Source: Rhodanobacter denitrificans
GTDB lineage: Bacteria; Pseudomonadota; Gammaproteobacteria; Xanthomonadales; Rhodanobacteraceae
Direction of reading: 5' to 3'
DNA length: 64,000 bases
NCBI GenBank assembly: GCA_003241385.1
Contig: QFPO01000024.1
Coordinates: forward strand, 1 to 64,000
Position 1 is the first letter of the stretch, and each line of letters begins with the position of its first letter. The notes below the pieces were generated by a model. The model ran no database searches and had not been told where the DNA came from. It was given only the letters and a program-made list of their open reading frames with translations. The position numbers and the translations under genes were made by a program. This document shows, piece after piece, positions 1 through 8,082 of this stretch.

Positions 1-32
1 ACGCTGCCCCAACTCGCTGACGCTCAGACACG
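1..32. repeat. dispersed repeat, module B (copy 1)
   Basis: These 32 bases recur at 26924-26955 with one mismatch, in the same orientation. Both copies lie in non-coding DNA next to a low-complexity hexamer array (91-187 here, about 26711-26776 there), so they look like parts of one dispersed repeat family. The window edge cuts this copy, so its left end is unknown. Nothing suggests that it is translated. Confidence 0.7.
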
Positions 33-71
33 GGGCAGCTCTTCGGCCTGGACGACCTGCGATGCTCGGCT

Positions 72-187
72 CGCTTTAGGCGCACCAACAGCCAAGAGCC
101 AGAGCCACGGCAAGAGCGAGAGCCACAGCCACAGCCACAGCCACAGCCAGAGCCAGAGCCAGAGCCAGAGCAAAGGCAAGAGCCAAG
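72..187. repeat. degenerate GAGCCA/CAGCCA hexamer array with flanking module A
   Basis: From about 91 to 187 the sequence is an array of AGCCAC/AGCCAG-type hexamers, purest at 119-170. Next to it, the reverse complement of 72-89 matches 26777-26794 at 17 of 18 positions. In both places the GCT/CTG-rich array directly precedes this 18-mer when read on the same strand, so the two regions carry the same element in opposite orientations. Translation gives only WLWLWL low-complexity peptide. The rest of 188-487 holds no gene that I can support. The region ends in a good ribosome-binding site, AAGGAG at 475-480, for the next gene. Confidence 0.7.
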
Positions 188-487
188 GTTTACGGCGAGA
201 GCAGAGGCAGGACGAGAGCGTGGACGCGGAGGAGGTCGGTGGCGGGGCGATTTCCGTGTTGGAATGAGCGTTTTGGCCTACGCGAGCGATCGTGGCGACT
301 TTCCTTGCGCGCAAATCTATGGGCCGTGCGCGAAACCAACGATGCCTGACGCGGAGTTGCGCACGGCGCTGCGCGATTCAGCGCGTGTAGGGCGCTGATC
401 AGCAGACTGGCCCGCAGGTCGAGCCGCACGCGCTCCAATCGCTCGGGCACTCGTACTCACCGATCCACGAGCCGAAGGAGCCTGTGC

Positions 488-1594
488 ATGGCCGAGGTCG
501 CGCCTTCGCGTATCTGTGCGGTCGCGCTGCGACGCTGCCTCGACCGCGATCCGCAGGGACACGAGGCGGAGACCCATCGTGCACTGGTTCGTCGCATCGC
601 CCGGCTGATCGGCGCGGACTATGCGAACGATCCCGCCGACGATTGCGCGCAGAGGGCCGAGTGCTACTTCGTGCCCGATCGCACCTTGGTCGCGGAGGAG
701 GCCGATGCGCTCGGCATCGGCGGCGAGGCCGATCTTTTCGGCGGCGTGGTGCCGTATGCGTTCGTCGCGACCAAGACGATCAGCCATGGCTTGATCGGCG
801 CCGCCGCGACCGCGCCGGACGGCTGGTCGCACGCGCTTGGCGAGGCGCTCGGCGACGCGGTGCTGCCGGGCTACTCGGTGTTCACGCGCGAAGACCTGCG
901 GCGCGCCGGACGCATGCTGCTCGGCGGCGGGCCGGTGCGCGTCAAGGCCGCGCACGAGGCCGGCGGCAACGGCCAGTGCGTCGTCGCGACCGAGCGCGAA
1001 CTCGACGATCACGTCGCGACGCTGACCGAGGCGATGCTGCAGCGCTACGGCGCGGTCGTCGAACGCGATCTCATCGAGGCGACGACCTTCAGCATCGGCC
1101 AGGCCCGCATCGGCGTGCACGAGATCGCGTACTTCGGCATGCAGCGCCAGACCGTCGACCATCGCGGACAGGAAGTCTACGGCGGCTCGGATCTGACGGT
1201 CGTGCGTGGCCGCTTCGACGATCTGCTGGCCCATGCGCTGCCGGACGCGATGCATCGCGCGATCGAGCAGGTGCGCCACTACGATGCCGAGGTCATGCGC
1301 GCGTATCCCGGCGTGTGGGCGACACGGCGCAACTACGACGTCGTCGCCGGCCTCGATCGCGACGGCCGGCACTGGTCCGGCGTGCTCGAGCAGTCCTGGC
1401 GCATCGGTGGCGCGAGCGCGGCCGAGATCGCCGCGATCGAGGCCCTGCTGGCCGAGCCGTCATGCACGCTCGTGCGCGCCTCGAGCTATGAAACCTATAC
1501 CGGCGAGGCGCCGGACGGCGCCGAGATTCATTATCGGGGCAGGGACGGGCAGGTAGGGTTGCTGGTCAAGTACAGCCTTGTCCATCCACAATGA
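488..1594 (+). CDS. DUF3182 family protein (ATP-grasp-like)
   Basis: A 368-residue protein that I recognise as the DUF3182 family from the region reading DLFGGVVPYAFVATKTISHG (residues 83-102) and the C-terminal YETYTG segment. The stretch VRVKAAHEAGGNGQCVV near 155-171 looks like the nucleotide-binding lysine and glycine loop of ATP-grasp enzymes, which would suggest a ligase or kinase-like reaction. The substrate is unknown. The start is the ATG with AAGGAG seven bases upstream. Its TGA overlaps the ATG of the following alpha/beta hydrolase (ATGA), so the two are translationally coupled and probably act on related substrates. Family assignment is fairly sure; biochemical role is inference. 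Confidence 0.85.
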   Translation: MAEVAPSRICAVALRRCLDRDPQGHEAETHRALVRRIARLIGADYANDPADDCAQRAECYFVPDRTLVAEEADALGIGGEADLFGGVVPYAFVATKTISHGLIGAAATAPDGWSHALGEALGDAVLPGYSVFTREDLRRAGRMLLGGGPVRVKAAHEAGGNGQCVVATERELDDHVATLTEAMLQRYGAVVERDLIEATTFSIGQARIGVHEIAYFGMQRQTVDHRGQEVYGGSDLTVVRGRFDDLLAHALPDAMHRAIEQVRHYDAEVMRAYPGVWATRRNYDVVAGLDRDGRHWSGVLEQSWRIGGASAAEIAAIEALLAEPSCTLVRASSYETYTGEAPDGAEIHYRGRDGQVGLLVKYSLVHPQ

Positions 1595-2421
1595 ACGTAC
1601 AGCTCGAATCGGTCGATATCGCGGTCGACCACGATCTGATCGGCGCCACCCTGCTGTCGCCGGCGCAATCGCTGCCCGGCGTCCTGTTCGTGCACGGCTG
1701 GGGCGGCAGCCAGGAGCACGACCTGGTGCGCGCCCGCGAAGCGGTCGGCATCGGCTGCGAATGCCTGACCTTCGACCTGCGCGGCCACGAGCGCACGGCT
1801 TCGCAGTGGGAGACCGTCTCGCGCGAGGAGAACCTCGCCGATCTGGTCGCGGCCTACGACTGGCTGGTCGCGCGGCCGCAGGTCGATCCGGATTCGATCG
1901 CGGTGGTCGGCATCAGCTACGGCGGCTATCTGGCCTCGATCCTGACCACGCTGCGGCCGGTGCGCTGGCTCGCATTGCGCTCGCCGGCGATCTACAAGGA
2001 CGAGGGCTGGGAACTGGCCAAGCGCCAGCTGCATGCCGACGGCAGCCTGGCCGCGTACCGGCGCAGCCGCATCCGCTGGCAGGACAACCGTGCCTTGCGT
2101 GCCTGCGCGGCGTTCCGCGGCGACGCGCTGGTCGTCGAAGCCGAGCACGACGACGTGGTCCCGCATGCGGTCACCGCCAACTACGTGCGCGCGTTCGGCA
2201 AGACGCGCACGCTGACCAAGCGCGTGATCGCCGGGGCCGACCATGCGTTCACGAACAAGCTGGTGCAGAAGGCCTACACCGAGGTCCTGATCAAGTGGCT
2301 GCACGAGATGGTCGTCGGCGCGCGCGGCGAGGCCACCAAGGCCCAGACGACCGCGCGCAAGGAAGCGCTGCGCAACGCCGAGCGCCTCGCGCCGGGCGAG
2401 CGGCAGCGGCCGCATCTGTGA
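1591..2421 (+). CDS. alpha/beta hydrolase
   Basis: A 276-residue serine hydrolase of the alpha/beta fold. HGWGG (35-39) supplies the oxyanion-hole region. GISYGG (107-112) is the nucleophile elbow with Ser109. The likely acid is Asp187 or Asp188 in EHDDVVPH, and the base is His218 in ADHAF, so the triad is intact. There is no signal peptide, so it should be cytoplasmic. The coding start overlaps the stop of the DUF3182 gene (ATGA) and the two form an operon. Substrate is not readable from sequence; a small ester or peptide is typical for dienelactone-hydrolase/S9-like members. The last 35 residues are a charged tail rich in Arg and Ala. Confidence 0.9.
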   Translation: MNVQLESVDIAVDHDLIGATLLSPAQSLPGVLFVHGWGGSQEHDLVRAREAVGIGCECLTFDLRGHERTASQWETVSREENLADLVAAYDWLVARPQVDPDSIAVVGISYGGYLASILTTLRPVRWLALRSPAIYKDEGWELAKRQLHADGSLAAYRRSRIRWQDNRALRACAAFRGDALVVEAEHDDVVPHAVTANYVRAFGKTRTLTKRVIAGADHAFTNKLVQKAYTEVLIKWLHEMVVGARGEATKAQTTARKEALRNAERLAPGERQRPHL

Positions 2422-2589
2422 GGCGCGCCGGGTGCCGGCGCTCGCGCGGCCGCGTGCTGGCCGACGCGGGTGACGGGGTCAGCCGGACGCGTCGTGGTCG
2501 GGCGCGTGAACGTCTCATCGCGCGGGACTTGAACGCGGCCGGTCGCTCCGGCACCCTCGCAGCCCCTCAAGGCACAGGTACCGGCCCCG

Positions 2590-3201
2590 ATGATCTCCGC
2601 AACCGAAGCGCTCGAGCGTCTGAAGGCCGGCAACCAGCGTTTCGTGTCGGAAACGCGCGACAGCGACGCGTCGAGCCACCAGACGCGCCGCCGCGAGCTG
2701 GCCGCCGGCCAGGCGCCGTTCGCGATCATCCTGGGCTGCTCCGATTCGCGCGTACCGGCCGAGATCGTGTTCGATCAGGGCCTGGGCGATCTCTTCGTGA
2801 TCCGCGTCGCCGGCAACATCGTCGCGCCGTCGCAGATCGGCAGCATCGAGTTCGCGGCGGCGCGCTACGGCACGCCGCTGGTCGTCGTGCTCGGCCACTC
2901 GCAGTGCGGCGCGGTGCTGGCGACGGTCGAGGAGCTCGGCCGCCGCACCGAGGAGCAGTCGCGCAATCTGCGTTCGATCGTCGACCGGATCCGGCCGTCG
3001 GTCGAGACCCTGCTCGAGACCGAAGTCGCCAACGATCCCGACGCGCTGGTGCGCCACGCGGTCCGCGCGAACATCCGCATGTCGGTGCATCAGCTGCGCT
3101 ACGGCTCGGCCCTGCTCGAGCAGATGATCGAAGGCGGCACGCTCAAGGTCGTCGGCGCCGAATACTCGCTCGAAACCGGCGTCGTCGACTTCTTCTACTG
3201 A
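2590..3201 (+). CDS. beta-class carbonic anhydrase
   Basis: Interconverts CO2 and bicarbonate in the cytoplasm. The 203-residue protein has the complete beta-class zinc site: Cys50 and Asp52 in CSDSR, and His103 and Cys106 in HSQCGA. The Asp-Arg dyad (D52/R54) is present. Length matches the family. A 168-base gap separates it from the hydrolase upstream, so it may have its own promoter, though I see no clear one. It converges with the tetR gene downstream. A housekeeping role in supplying bicarbonate to carboxylases is likely. Confidence 0.95.
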   Translation: MISATEALERLKAGNQRFVSETRDSDASSHQTRRRELAAGQAPFAIILGCSDSRVPAEIVFDQGLGDLFVIRVAGNIVAPSQIGSIEFAAARYGTPLVVVLGHSQCGAVLATVEELGRRTEEQSRNLRSIVDRIRPSVETLLETEVANDPDALVRHAVRANIRMSVHQLRYGSALLEQMIEGGTLKVVGAEYSLETGVVDFFY

Positions 3202-3329
3202 TCGCTCGCGCGGCGATGGCGCCGCGTAGACGAGGCTCGATTCGCGCACCAGACCGGTCCGGCCGGTGCGTGCGGCGGTGTCGTGACGCGGCGCGGACGA
3301 CGGCCGGCGCCGGTCGACGAAGCGCGCGC

Positions 3330-3941
3330 TCAGAGCTCGCGCGCGAGACTGTCGAACGCCTCGTGCAGATGCTGTGCGATCGGCTTGCGCGGGGGCGCCT
3401 GCTGCTGCCAGGCCTGCGTCGCCAGCCGCGACGCGCCGATCGCGACCATCGCGACCATCCGCAGCGCCATGCGCCGCTCGGGCTGGCGCCAGACCTCGCA
3501 GAGCGTCTCGAACAGCGCCTGCTCGCGCTCGACGTAGAACGCCTGCTTGCGCGACTGCAGCGTGGGGCTCGAACGCATCAGCGCGTCGAGCGAGCTCATC
3601 TCCTCGCTGGTGTAGCGCTCGACTTTCTCGACCATCGCCGCGCGCACGGCGTCCAGCGGCCGGACGTCGGGCGAGGTCTCGAGCAGATCGGCACCGAGCG
3701 ACACCCAGCTGTCCTCGAGCCAGAACAGGACGATGTCGTCCTTGGACTTGAAGTACGAGAAGAAGCCGCGCCGCGAAATGCCGGCCGCGGACGCGATCGC
3801 GTCGAGCGTCGTGCCGTCGTAGCCATGGGCGAGGAACAGACGCAGGCCGGCCTCGGCGATGCGCCGCCGCGTCTCGCGGCGCTTGCGCTCGCGCGGGCCT
3901 TCTGCGGCGCCAGCCCGCTCCGGGCGCGCGTGTTCGGACAT
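3330..3941 (-). CDS. TetR/AcrR family transcriptional regulator
   Basis: A 203-residue repressor with a typical TetR N-terminal domain. The helix-turn-helix spans about residues 44-64 (TLDAIASAAGISRRGFFSYF), followed by FKSKDDI. The variable C-terminal ligand-binding half (about 75-203) gives no hint of the inducer. I chose the ATG at 3941; longer upstream reading would run into the operator palindromes. It is divergent from the short-chain dehydrogenase at 4047, and two palindromes lie between them, so it most likely represses itself and that gene. A run of Arg/Lys precedes the HTH, as is common in the family. Confidence 0.9.
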   Translation of the reverse strand: MSEHARPERAGAAEGPRERKRRETRRRIAEAGLRLFLAHGYDGTTLDAIASAAGISRRGFFSYFKSKDDIVLFWLEDSWVSLGADLLETSPDVRPLDAVRAAMVEKVERYTSEEMSSLDALMRSSPTLQSRKQAFYVEREQALFETLCEVWRQPERRMALRMVAMVAIGASRLATQAWQQQAPPRKPIAQHLHEAFDSLAREL

Positions 3942-3963
3942 GTCGGATGGCCTATTGCGTTCC

Positions 3964-3997
3964 TGCACTCGGTGCATTAAATATTGCACTGAGTGCA
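3964..3997. promoter_or_regulatory. tandem TetR operator (two 13-bp palindromes)
   Basis: Two near-identical palindromes, TGCACTCGGTGCA at 3964-3976 and TGCACTGAGTGCA at 3985-3997, start 21 bases apart, so they lie on the same face of the helix. The 8 bases between them are AT-only (TTAAATAT), a strong contrast with the surrounding DNA. They sit between the divergent tetR and SDR genes, where promoter elements for both must lie. Binding by the adjacent TetR protein is an inference from position and symmetry. Confidence 0.75.
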
Positions 3998-4046
3998 TAA
4001 ATCGATGTTCCCACCTTATCGTTCCGTTCTCGATCGAGGCAAGCGC

Positions 4047-5051
4047 ATGACCCGATGGACCCTGGCTGATCTTCCGTCGCAACGTGGCCGCAGTGCGGTC
4101 GTCACCGGTACCGGTGGACTCGGCTTCGAGGTGGCGGCGGCACTGGCGCGTGCCGGCGCCGACGTGATCCTGGCCGGCCGCAACGCGGCCAAGGGCGCGG
4201 CCGCCGCCGAGCGCATCCGGCGTGCGGCGCCGGGTGCGCGCATCACGTTCGGTGCGGTCGACCTGGCCAGCCTCGACTCGATCGAGGCATTCGCCGACCG
4301 GCTGCGCGCGTCGCGCGGCAGTCTCGATCTGCTGATCAACAACGCCGGCGTGATGACGCCGCCGCAGCGGCGGACCACGCCGGACGGTTTCGAACTGCAG
4401 TTCGGCACCAATCATCTGGGCCATTTCGCGCTGACCGCGCAGCTGCTGCCGCTGTTGCGCAACGGGACCGCGCCGCGCGTCGTCGGCGTCTCGAGCATCG
4501 CCGCACGGTACGGTGCGATCGATTTCGACGACCTGCAGTCCGAGCGCCGCTACGTACCGTCCGTCGCGTACGGCCAGTCGAAGCTGGCCTGCCTGATGTT
4601 CGCGCTCGAACTGCAGCGCCGCAGCGAGGCGGCCGGCTGGGGTGTCGACAGCATCGCCGCCCATCCGGGCATCTCGCGGACCGACCTGCTGACGAACGGC
4701 GCCGGTGCCTGGAGCGGTGCCGGCATGGCGCGCCGGTTCCTGTGGTTCCTGTTCCAGCCGGTCGCGCAGGGCGCACTGCCGATCCTGTTCGCGGCGACGT
4801 CGTCGCAGGCGAGCGGCGGCGCCTACTACGGGCCGGATGCGCTCGGCGAAAGCCGCGGCCATCCGACCGCGGCGCGCATCCCTCCGCAGGCGCTGGACCG
4901 CGCCGTCGCCGCGCGGCTCTGGGACGCGTCGGAGCGGCTGACCGGGATGCGTTTTCCGGCCGACGCAACGCCCGATCCATCGATCGCAGGTCGCGCCCCC
5001 GCGATTCCGGAGCGCACGCGGCAGGCGGCGACCGAATCGCCGCCGAGGTGA
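4047..5051 (+). CDS. SDR family NAD(P)-dependent oxidoreductase
   Basis: A 334-residue short-chain dehydrogenase. The Rossmann glycine motif TGTGGLG is at 20-26, NNAG at 97-100, the catalytic Ser in VSS near 148, and YxxxK at Tyr174/Lys178, so all catalytic parts are present. It resembles the retinol-dehydrogenase/WWOX-like branch (LINNAGVM, FGTNHLGHFALT). The ATG at 4047 is chosen because GAGG lies seven bases upstream and an earlier in-frame ATG at 3993 falls inside the operator. It is divergent from, and probably controlled by, the TetR regulator. The induced expression suggests removal of a toxic carbonyl or alcohol; the substrate is unknown. Confidence 0.9.
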   Translation: MTRWTLADLPSQRGRSAVVTGTGGLGFEVAAALARAGADVILAGRNAAKGAAAAERIRRAAPGARITFGAVDLASLDSIEAFADRLRASRGSLDLLINNAGVMTPPQRRTTPDGFELQFGTNHLGHFALTAQLLPLLRNGTAPRVVGVSSIAARYGAIDFDDLQSERRYVPSVAYGQSKLACLMFALELQRRSEAAGWGVDSIAAHPGISRTDLLTNGAGAWSGAGMARRFLWFLFQPVAQGALPILFAATSSQASGGAYYGPDALGESRGHPTAARIPPQALDRAVAARLWDASERLTGMRFPADATPDPSIAGRAPAIPERTRQAATESPPR

Positions 5052-5232
5052 CGTGCTGGGCGCGGCGGACCGCGCCCGTCGCGGCACGTGTACGAGAAAC
5101 GAGCGGGGCGATAAGCCCTGACGGATCCGGCTCGCGCAGGCCCGCTCGCCATGACGCGATCACGATCGCGGTCGTGCGGCCGATCGCCGGCGCCGCGTGC
5201 CGTTCGATCGAGCGGCGAGCCGCGTGGTCCGG

Positions 5233-6492
5233 CTACGCGCAGTCGCGCGCGCGCCGCAGCAGCAGGTCGCGCTCGCGCGCGTTGCGCGTCAGCGCGGCGG
5301 CCTGCTCGAACGCGCTGCGCGCCTCGGCACCGCGGCCGAGCTTGGCCAGCAGGTCGCCGCGCACCGCCGGCAGCAGGTGATAGTGGGCGAGGGCGGGTGC
5401 CTCCTGCAGCGCATCGGCGATGTCCAGGCCTGCCTGCGGGCCGGCCGCCATCGCGACCGCGACGGCCCGGTTGAGTTCGACCACCGGCGAGGGCACGACG
5501 CGAGCGAGTTCGGCGTACAGCGCGGCGATGCGCGGCCAGTCGGTCGCCTCGGCGGTCGCGGCGCGGGCATGGCATGCGGCGATCGCGGCCTGCAGCGCGT
5601 ACGGGCCATACGCGCCGCCGAGCCGTTCGGCCCGCGCCAGGCCGGCCAGGCCACGGCCGATCAGCAGCCGGTCCCAGCGTGCGCGGTTCTGATCGAGCAG
5701 CAGCACCGGGGTGCCGTCGGCATCGGTGCGGGCCTGCGCGCGCGAGGCCTGCAGTTCCATCAGCGCGAGCAGGCCGTGCACCTCCGGCTCCTGCGGCATC
5801 AGGCCGGCCAGTACGCGGCCCAGGCGCATCGCGTCCTCGCACAGCGCCGGACGCATCCAGTCTTCGCCGGCGGTCGCCGAATAGCCCTCGTTGAAGACCA
5901 GGTACAGCACCTCGAGCACCGAGGCCAGGCGTTCGCCGAGCGCGTCGCCGCCCGGCACCTCGAACGGCACGCCCTTGTCGGCGAGGCTGCGCTTGGCGCG
6001 CACGATACGCTGCGCGATCGTCGGCTCGGGCACCAGGAACGCGCGCGCGATCTCGTCGGTGGTCAGGCCGCCGAGCAGGCGCAGCGTCAGCGCGACGCGG
6101 GCCTCGGTCGACAGCACCGGATGGCAGGCGACGAAGACCAGACGCAGCAGGTCGTCGTCGAACGGGTCGTCCAGCGAGGCCTGGGCGCCGAAAGAGGCCT
6201 GCTCGAGCGTCTCCTCGAGCGCCTGGACGAGGGCGTCGTGCTTGCGCATCAGCAGCTGGTCACGACGCAGCCGGTCGATCGCGCGGCGCTTGGCGGCCGC
6301 CATGAGCCAGGCGCCGGGGTTGTCCGGCACGCCGCTCGCCGGCCAGTGCTCGAGCGCGGCCACCAGGGCGTCCTGAGCGCACTCCTCGGCGATGCCGAGG
6401 TCGTGCACCAGGCGCATCAGGCCGGCGATCAGTCGGGGAGATTCGATGCGCCAGACCGCACCGATCGTGCGCTGGATGTCGGCCGCCGTCAT
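5233..6492 (-). CDS. ECF42-type RNA polymerase sigma factor (DUF6596)
   Basis: A 419-residue sigma factor, long for an ECF. Sigma region 2 lies in about residues 15-80 (ECAQDALVAALEHW, PGAWLMAAAKRRAIDRLRR) and region 4 in about 115-170 (LGGLTTDEIARAFLVPEPTIAQRIVRAKRSL). The C-terminal half is helical with TPR-like features (VLEVLYLVFNEGYSA, PVVELNRAVAVAMAAGP), as in the ECF42 group, where this extension helps control activity in place of an anti-sigma factor. It is the last gene of a four-gene minus-strand set with two VOC proteins and a YCII protein, the classical ECF42 companions. The 181 bases before the gene's 3' end (5052-5232) hold no gene that I recognise. Confidence 0.92.
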   Translation of the reverse strand: MTAADIQRTIGAVWRIESPRLIAGLMRLVHDLGIAEECAQDALVAALEHWPASGVPDNPGAWLMAAAKRRAIDRLRRDQLLMRKHDALVQALEETLEQASFGAQASLDDPFDDDLLRLVFVACHPVLSTEARVALTLRLLGGLTTDEIARAFLVPEPTIAQRIVRAKRSLADKGVPFEVPGGDALGERLASVLEVLYLVFNEGYSATAGEDWMRPALCEDAMRLGRVLAGLMPQEPEVHGLLALMELQASRAQARTDADGTPVLLLDQNRARWDRLLIGRGLAGLARAERLGGAYGPYALQAAIAACHARAATAEATDWPRIAALYAELARVVPSPVVELNRAVAVAMAAGPQAGLDIADALQEAPALAHYHLLPAVRGDLLAKLGRGAEARSAFEQAAALTRNARERDLLLRRARDCA

Positions 6493-6585
6493 GGCGGCCG
6501 ATCAGACCATCCCCGTCCATCGCGCGCAAGCGGCGGACCGGCTGCGCGGCCGGTCCGCCGCGGCGACCGGGCCGGCGCGCGCCGG

Positions 6586-7008
6586 TCACGGCACGTCGCG
6601 CGCCGATTGCCGCATCCGGTCGAAGCCGGCGGCGGCCTGCTGCACGTCCTCGGGGAAGTCGTCCATGCCCATCACCTGACGGACCTCGATGACCTCGTTG
6701 TCGGACGCCGGACAGCGCATCGCCCAGGCGATCGCCTCCTCGCGCGACTTCACGTCGATCATCCAGTAGCCGCCGAGCACCTCCTTGGCCTCGGCGAACG
6801 GTCCGTCGGTCACGCTCGGCCTGCCGCCAGCGAAATGCACGCGGGCGCCCATCGACGGCGGATGCAGGCCGTCCAGCGCCAGCAGCACGCCGGCGTTCTG
6901 CAGCGCCTCGTTGTACTTCATCATCGTCGCGACGGCGTCGGCCTCGGGCAGCGTGCCGGGTGCCGCGCTCTCGTAGCCCTTCGGGATCATCAGCATCATG
7001 AAGCGCAT
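6586..7008 (-). CDS. YCII-related (DGPF domain) protein
   Basis: A 140-residue single-domain protein of the YCII/DGPF family, named for the DGPFAEAKEVLGGYW motif seen here at about 68-82. YciI-like folds resemble dimeric ferredoxin-like barrels and have a conserved His/Asp pair, but the reaction is unknown. It lies three bases after the VOC gene and 93 bases ahead of the ECF42 sigma factor gene, in the operon arrangement typical of ECF42 loci. It is likely a target of that sigma factor. A second, divergent YCII gene is at 8083. Confidence 0.9.
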   Translation of the reverse strand: MRFMMLMIPKGYESAAPGTLPEADAVATMMKYNEALQNAGVLLALDGLHPPSMGARVHFAGGRPSVTDGPFAEAKEVLGGYWMIDVKSREEAIAWAMRCPASDNEVIEVRQVMGMDDFPEDVQQAAAGFDRMRQSARDVP

Positions 7009-7011
7009 CGC

Positions 7012-7434
7012 TCAGCCCTCCGCCGCGCCGGCGCCCGGGAACGCCGCCATGTCCATGTAGGCCAGCTCCCACAGATGGCCGTCCGGATCCTCGAAGCCGT
7101 GCTGGTACATGAAGCCGTAGTCCTTGGCCGGATTGGGCGTGGTGCCGCCCGCGGCGAGCGCCCTGGCGACGAGGTCCTCGACTTCGGCACGGCTCTCGAC
7201 GCCGAGGCAGACCAGCACCTCGGTCTGCGCGTGCGCGTCGCACAGCGGCTTGGGTGTGAAGGTCCTGAAGAACGGCTCGACCAGGAGCATCACGCAGATG
7301 CCCTCGGCGACGATCATGCAGGTCGCGTTCTCGTCGGTGAACATCGGATTGAACGTGAAGCCGAGCGCCGTGAAGAACGCGACCGAGCGGTCGAGGTCCT
7401 TGACCGGCAGGTTGACGAAGATCTGTCTGGCCAT
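7012..7434 (-). CDS. VOC family (glyoxalase/extradiol dioxygenase-like) protein
   Basis: A 140-residue vicinal-oxygen-chelate fold protein. It has the two beta-alpha-beta-beta-beta modules, beginning IFVNLPVKDLDRSVAFFTALGF and ending FEDPDGHLWELAYMD, which carries the conserved C-terminal Glu of the metal site. The family includes glyoxalases, fosfomycin or bleomycin resistance proteins and dioxygenases, so the substrate cannot be named. It sits in the middle of the ECF42 operon, three bases before the YCII gene. Expression under the sigma factor is inferred from context. Confidence 0.88.
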   Translation of the reverse strand: MARQIFVNLPVKDLDRSVAFFTALGFTFNPMFTDENATCMIVAEGICVMLLVEPFFRTFTPKPLCDAHAQTEVLVCLGVESRAEVEDLVARALAAGGTTPNPAKDYGFMYQHGFEDPDGHLWELAYMDMAAFPGAGAAEG

Positions 7435-7495
7435 GTGCAGCGAACTCCTCAGTGGGTAGACGTGGACGAGCGGATCGTGGCGAACCGACCGGCGG

Positions 7496-7921
7496 TCAGG
7501 CCGCGGCGTCGGTGCAGGGCTTGAGGCAGTTGACCATCCACGGCGTGCCGAACCGGTCGACCAGCATGCCGAAGCGCTGCGCCCAGAACGTCTCGGCCAG
7601 CGGCATCAGGATCGTCGCGCCGTCGGACAGCGCGCCGAAGATCCGCTCGGCCTCGGCGACGTCGTCGACGCCGATGTTGACCTGCATGCCCTGCGCCGGC
7701 TGGAACTGGCCGGGCGGGCAGTCCGAGCCCATCAGTACCGCGTCGCCGGCGGTCAGGCACACATGCAGCACGCGGTCGCCCCAGTCCGGCGGCACGTGCT
7801 CGGCCATCGGCGAGCCGGGCGTGGCCTGGACGAGGTCGAGCTTGCCGTTCAGCACGCGCGCGTACAGCGCGAAAGCCTCGGCGCAGCGGCCGTCGAAATT
7901 CAGGTAAGCGTTCAGTTGCAT
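7496..7921 (-). CDS. PhnB-like VOC family protein
   Basis: A 141-residue PhnB-type VOC protein (N-terminus LNAYLNFDGRCAEAFALYARVLNG; C-terminus DRFGTPWMVNC), a second, more divergent VOC member of the ECF42 operon. The start at 7921 is chosen because GGAGA lies seven bases upstream and the homologous domain begins right there; a longer reading to 8071 would run through the promoter region. It is the first gene of the minus-strand operon. Function is unknown; the PhnB name does not imply a role in phosphonate use. Confidence 0.88.
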   Translation of the reverse strand: MQLNAYLNFDGRCAEAFALYARVLNGKLDLVQATPGSPMAEHVPPDWGDRVLHVCLTAGDAVLMGSDCPPGQFQPAQGMQVNIGVDDVAEAERIFGALSDGATILMPLAETFWAQRFGMLVDRFGTPWMVNCLKPCTDAAA

Positions 7922-7977
7922 CGCGACATCTCCGATCGGGGGCGGCACGGGATGCCGCCGGTGGTGGATGATCGGAC

Positions 7978-8004
7978 GACGAACCGGCGCGCGCCGGATC
8001 GACA
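7978..8004 (-). promoter_or_regulatory. candidate ECF42-type promoter
   Basis: On the minus strand TGTCGA (8004-7999) is followed after 17 bases by CGTC (7981-7978). This fits the TGTCGA / CGTC-like signature that I recall for ECF42 sigma factors. It lies about 57 bases upstream of the first gene of the operon that encodes the ECF42 factor itself, so autoregulation is plausible. The 17-base spacer contains GGCGCGCGCC-type symmetry, which may be fortuitous. The rest of 7922-8082 is the shared divergent intergenic region with the YCII gene at 8083, where I saw no second copy of the motif. Confidence 0.55.
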
Positions 8005-8082
8005 TCGGCGCGAAAAAATGTTCGTCTTGACGGCGGCGCGCGGCGCCGGTACTGCTGTCGGCCTTTCGCACCGGAGCCGCCT

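Noticed and set aside
24..314. A 96-codon minus-strand frame coding for WLWLWL repeats
   Set aside because: It is produced by the hexamer array and shares no features with real membrane proteins.
3993..4046. A longer start for the SDR gene
   Set aside because: The earlier ATG lies in the operator palindrome and adds 18 residues before the Rossmann fold; the ATG at 4047 has a ribosome-binding site.
7922..8071. A longer start for the PhnB-like protein
   Set aside because: The extension is Arg-rich, crosses the ECF42-like promoter, and the domain begins at 7921 after GGAGA.
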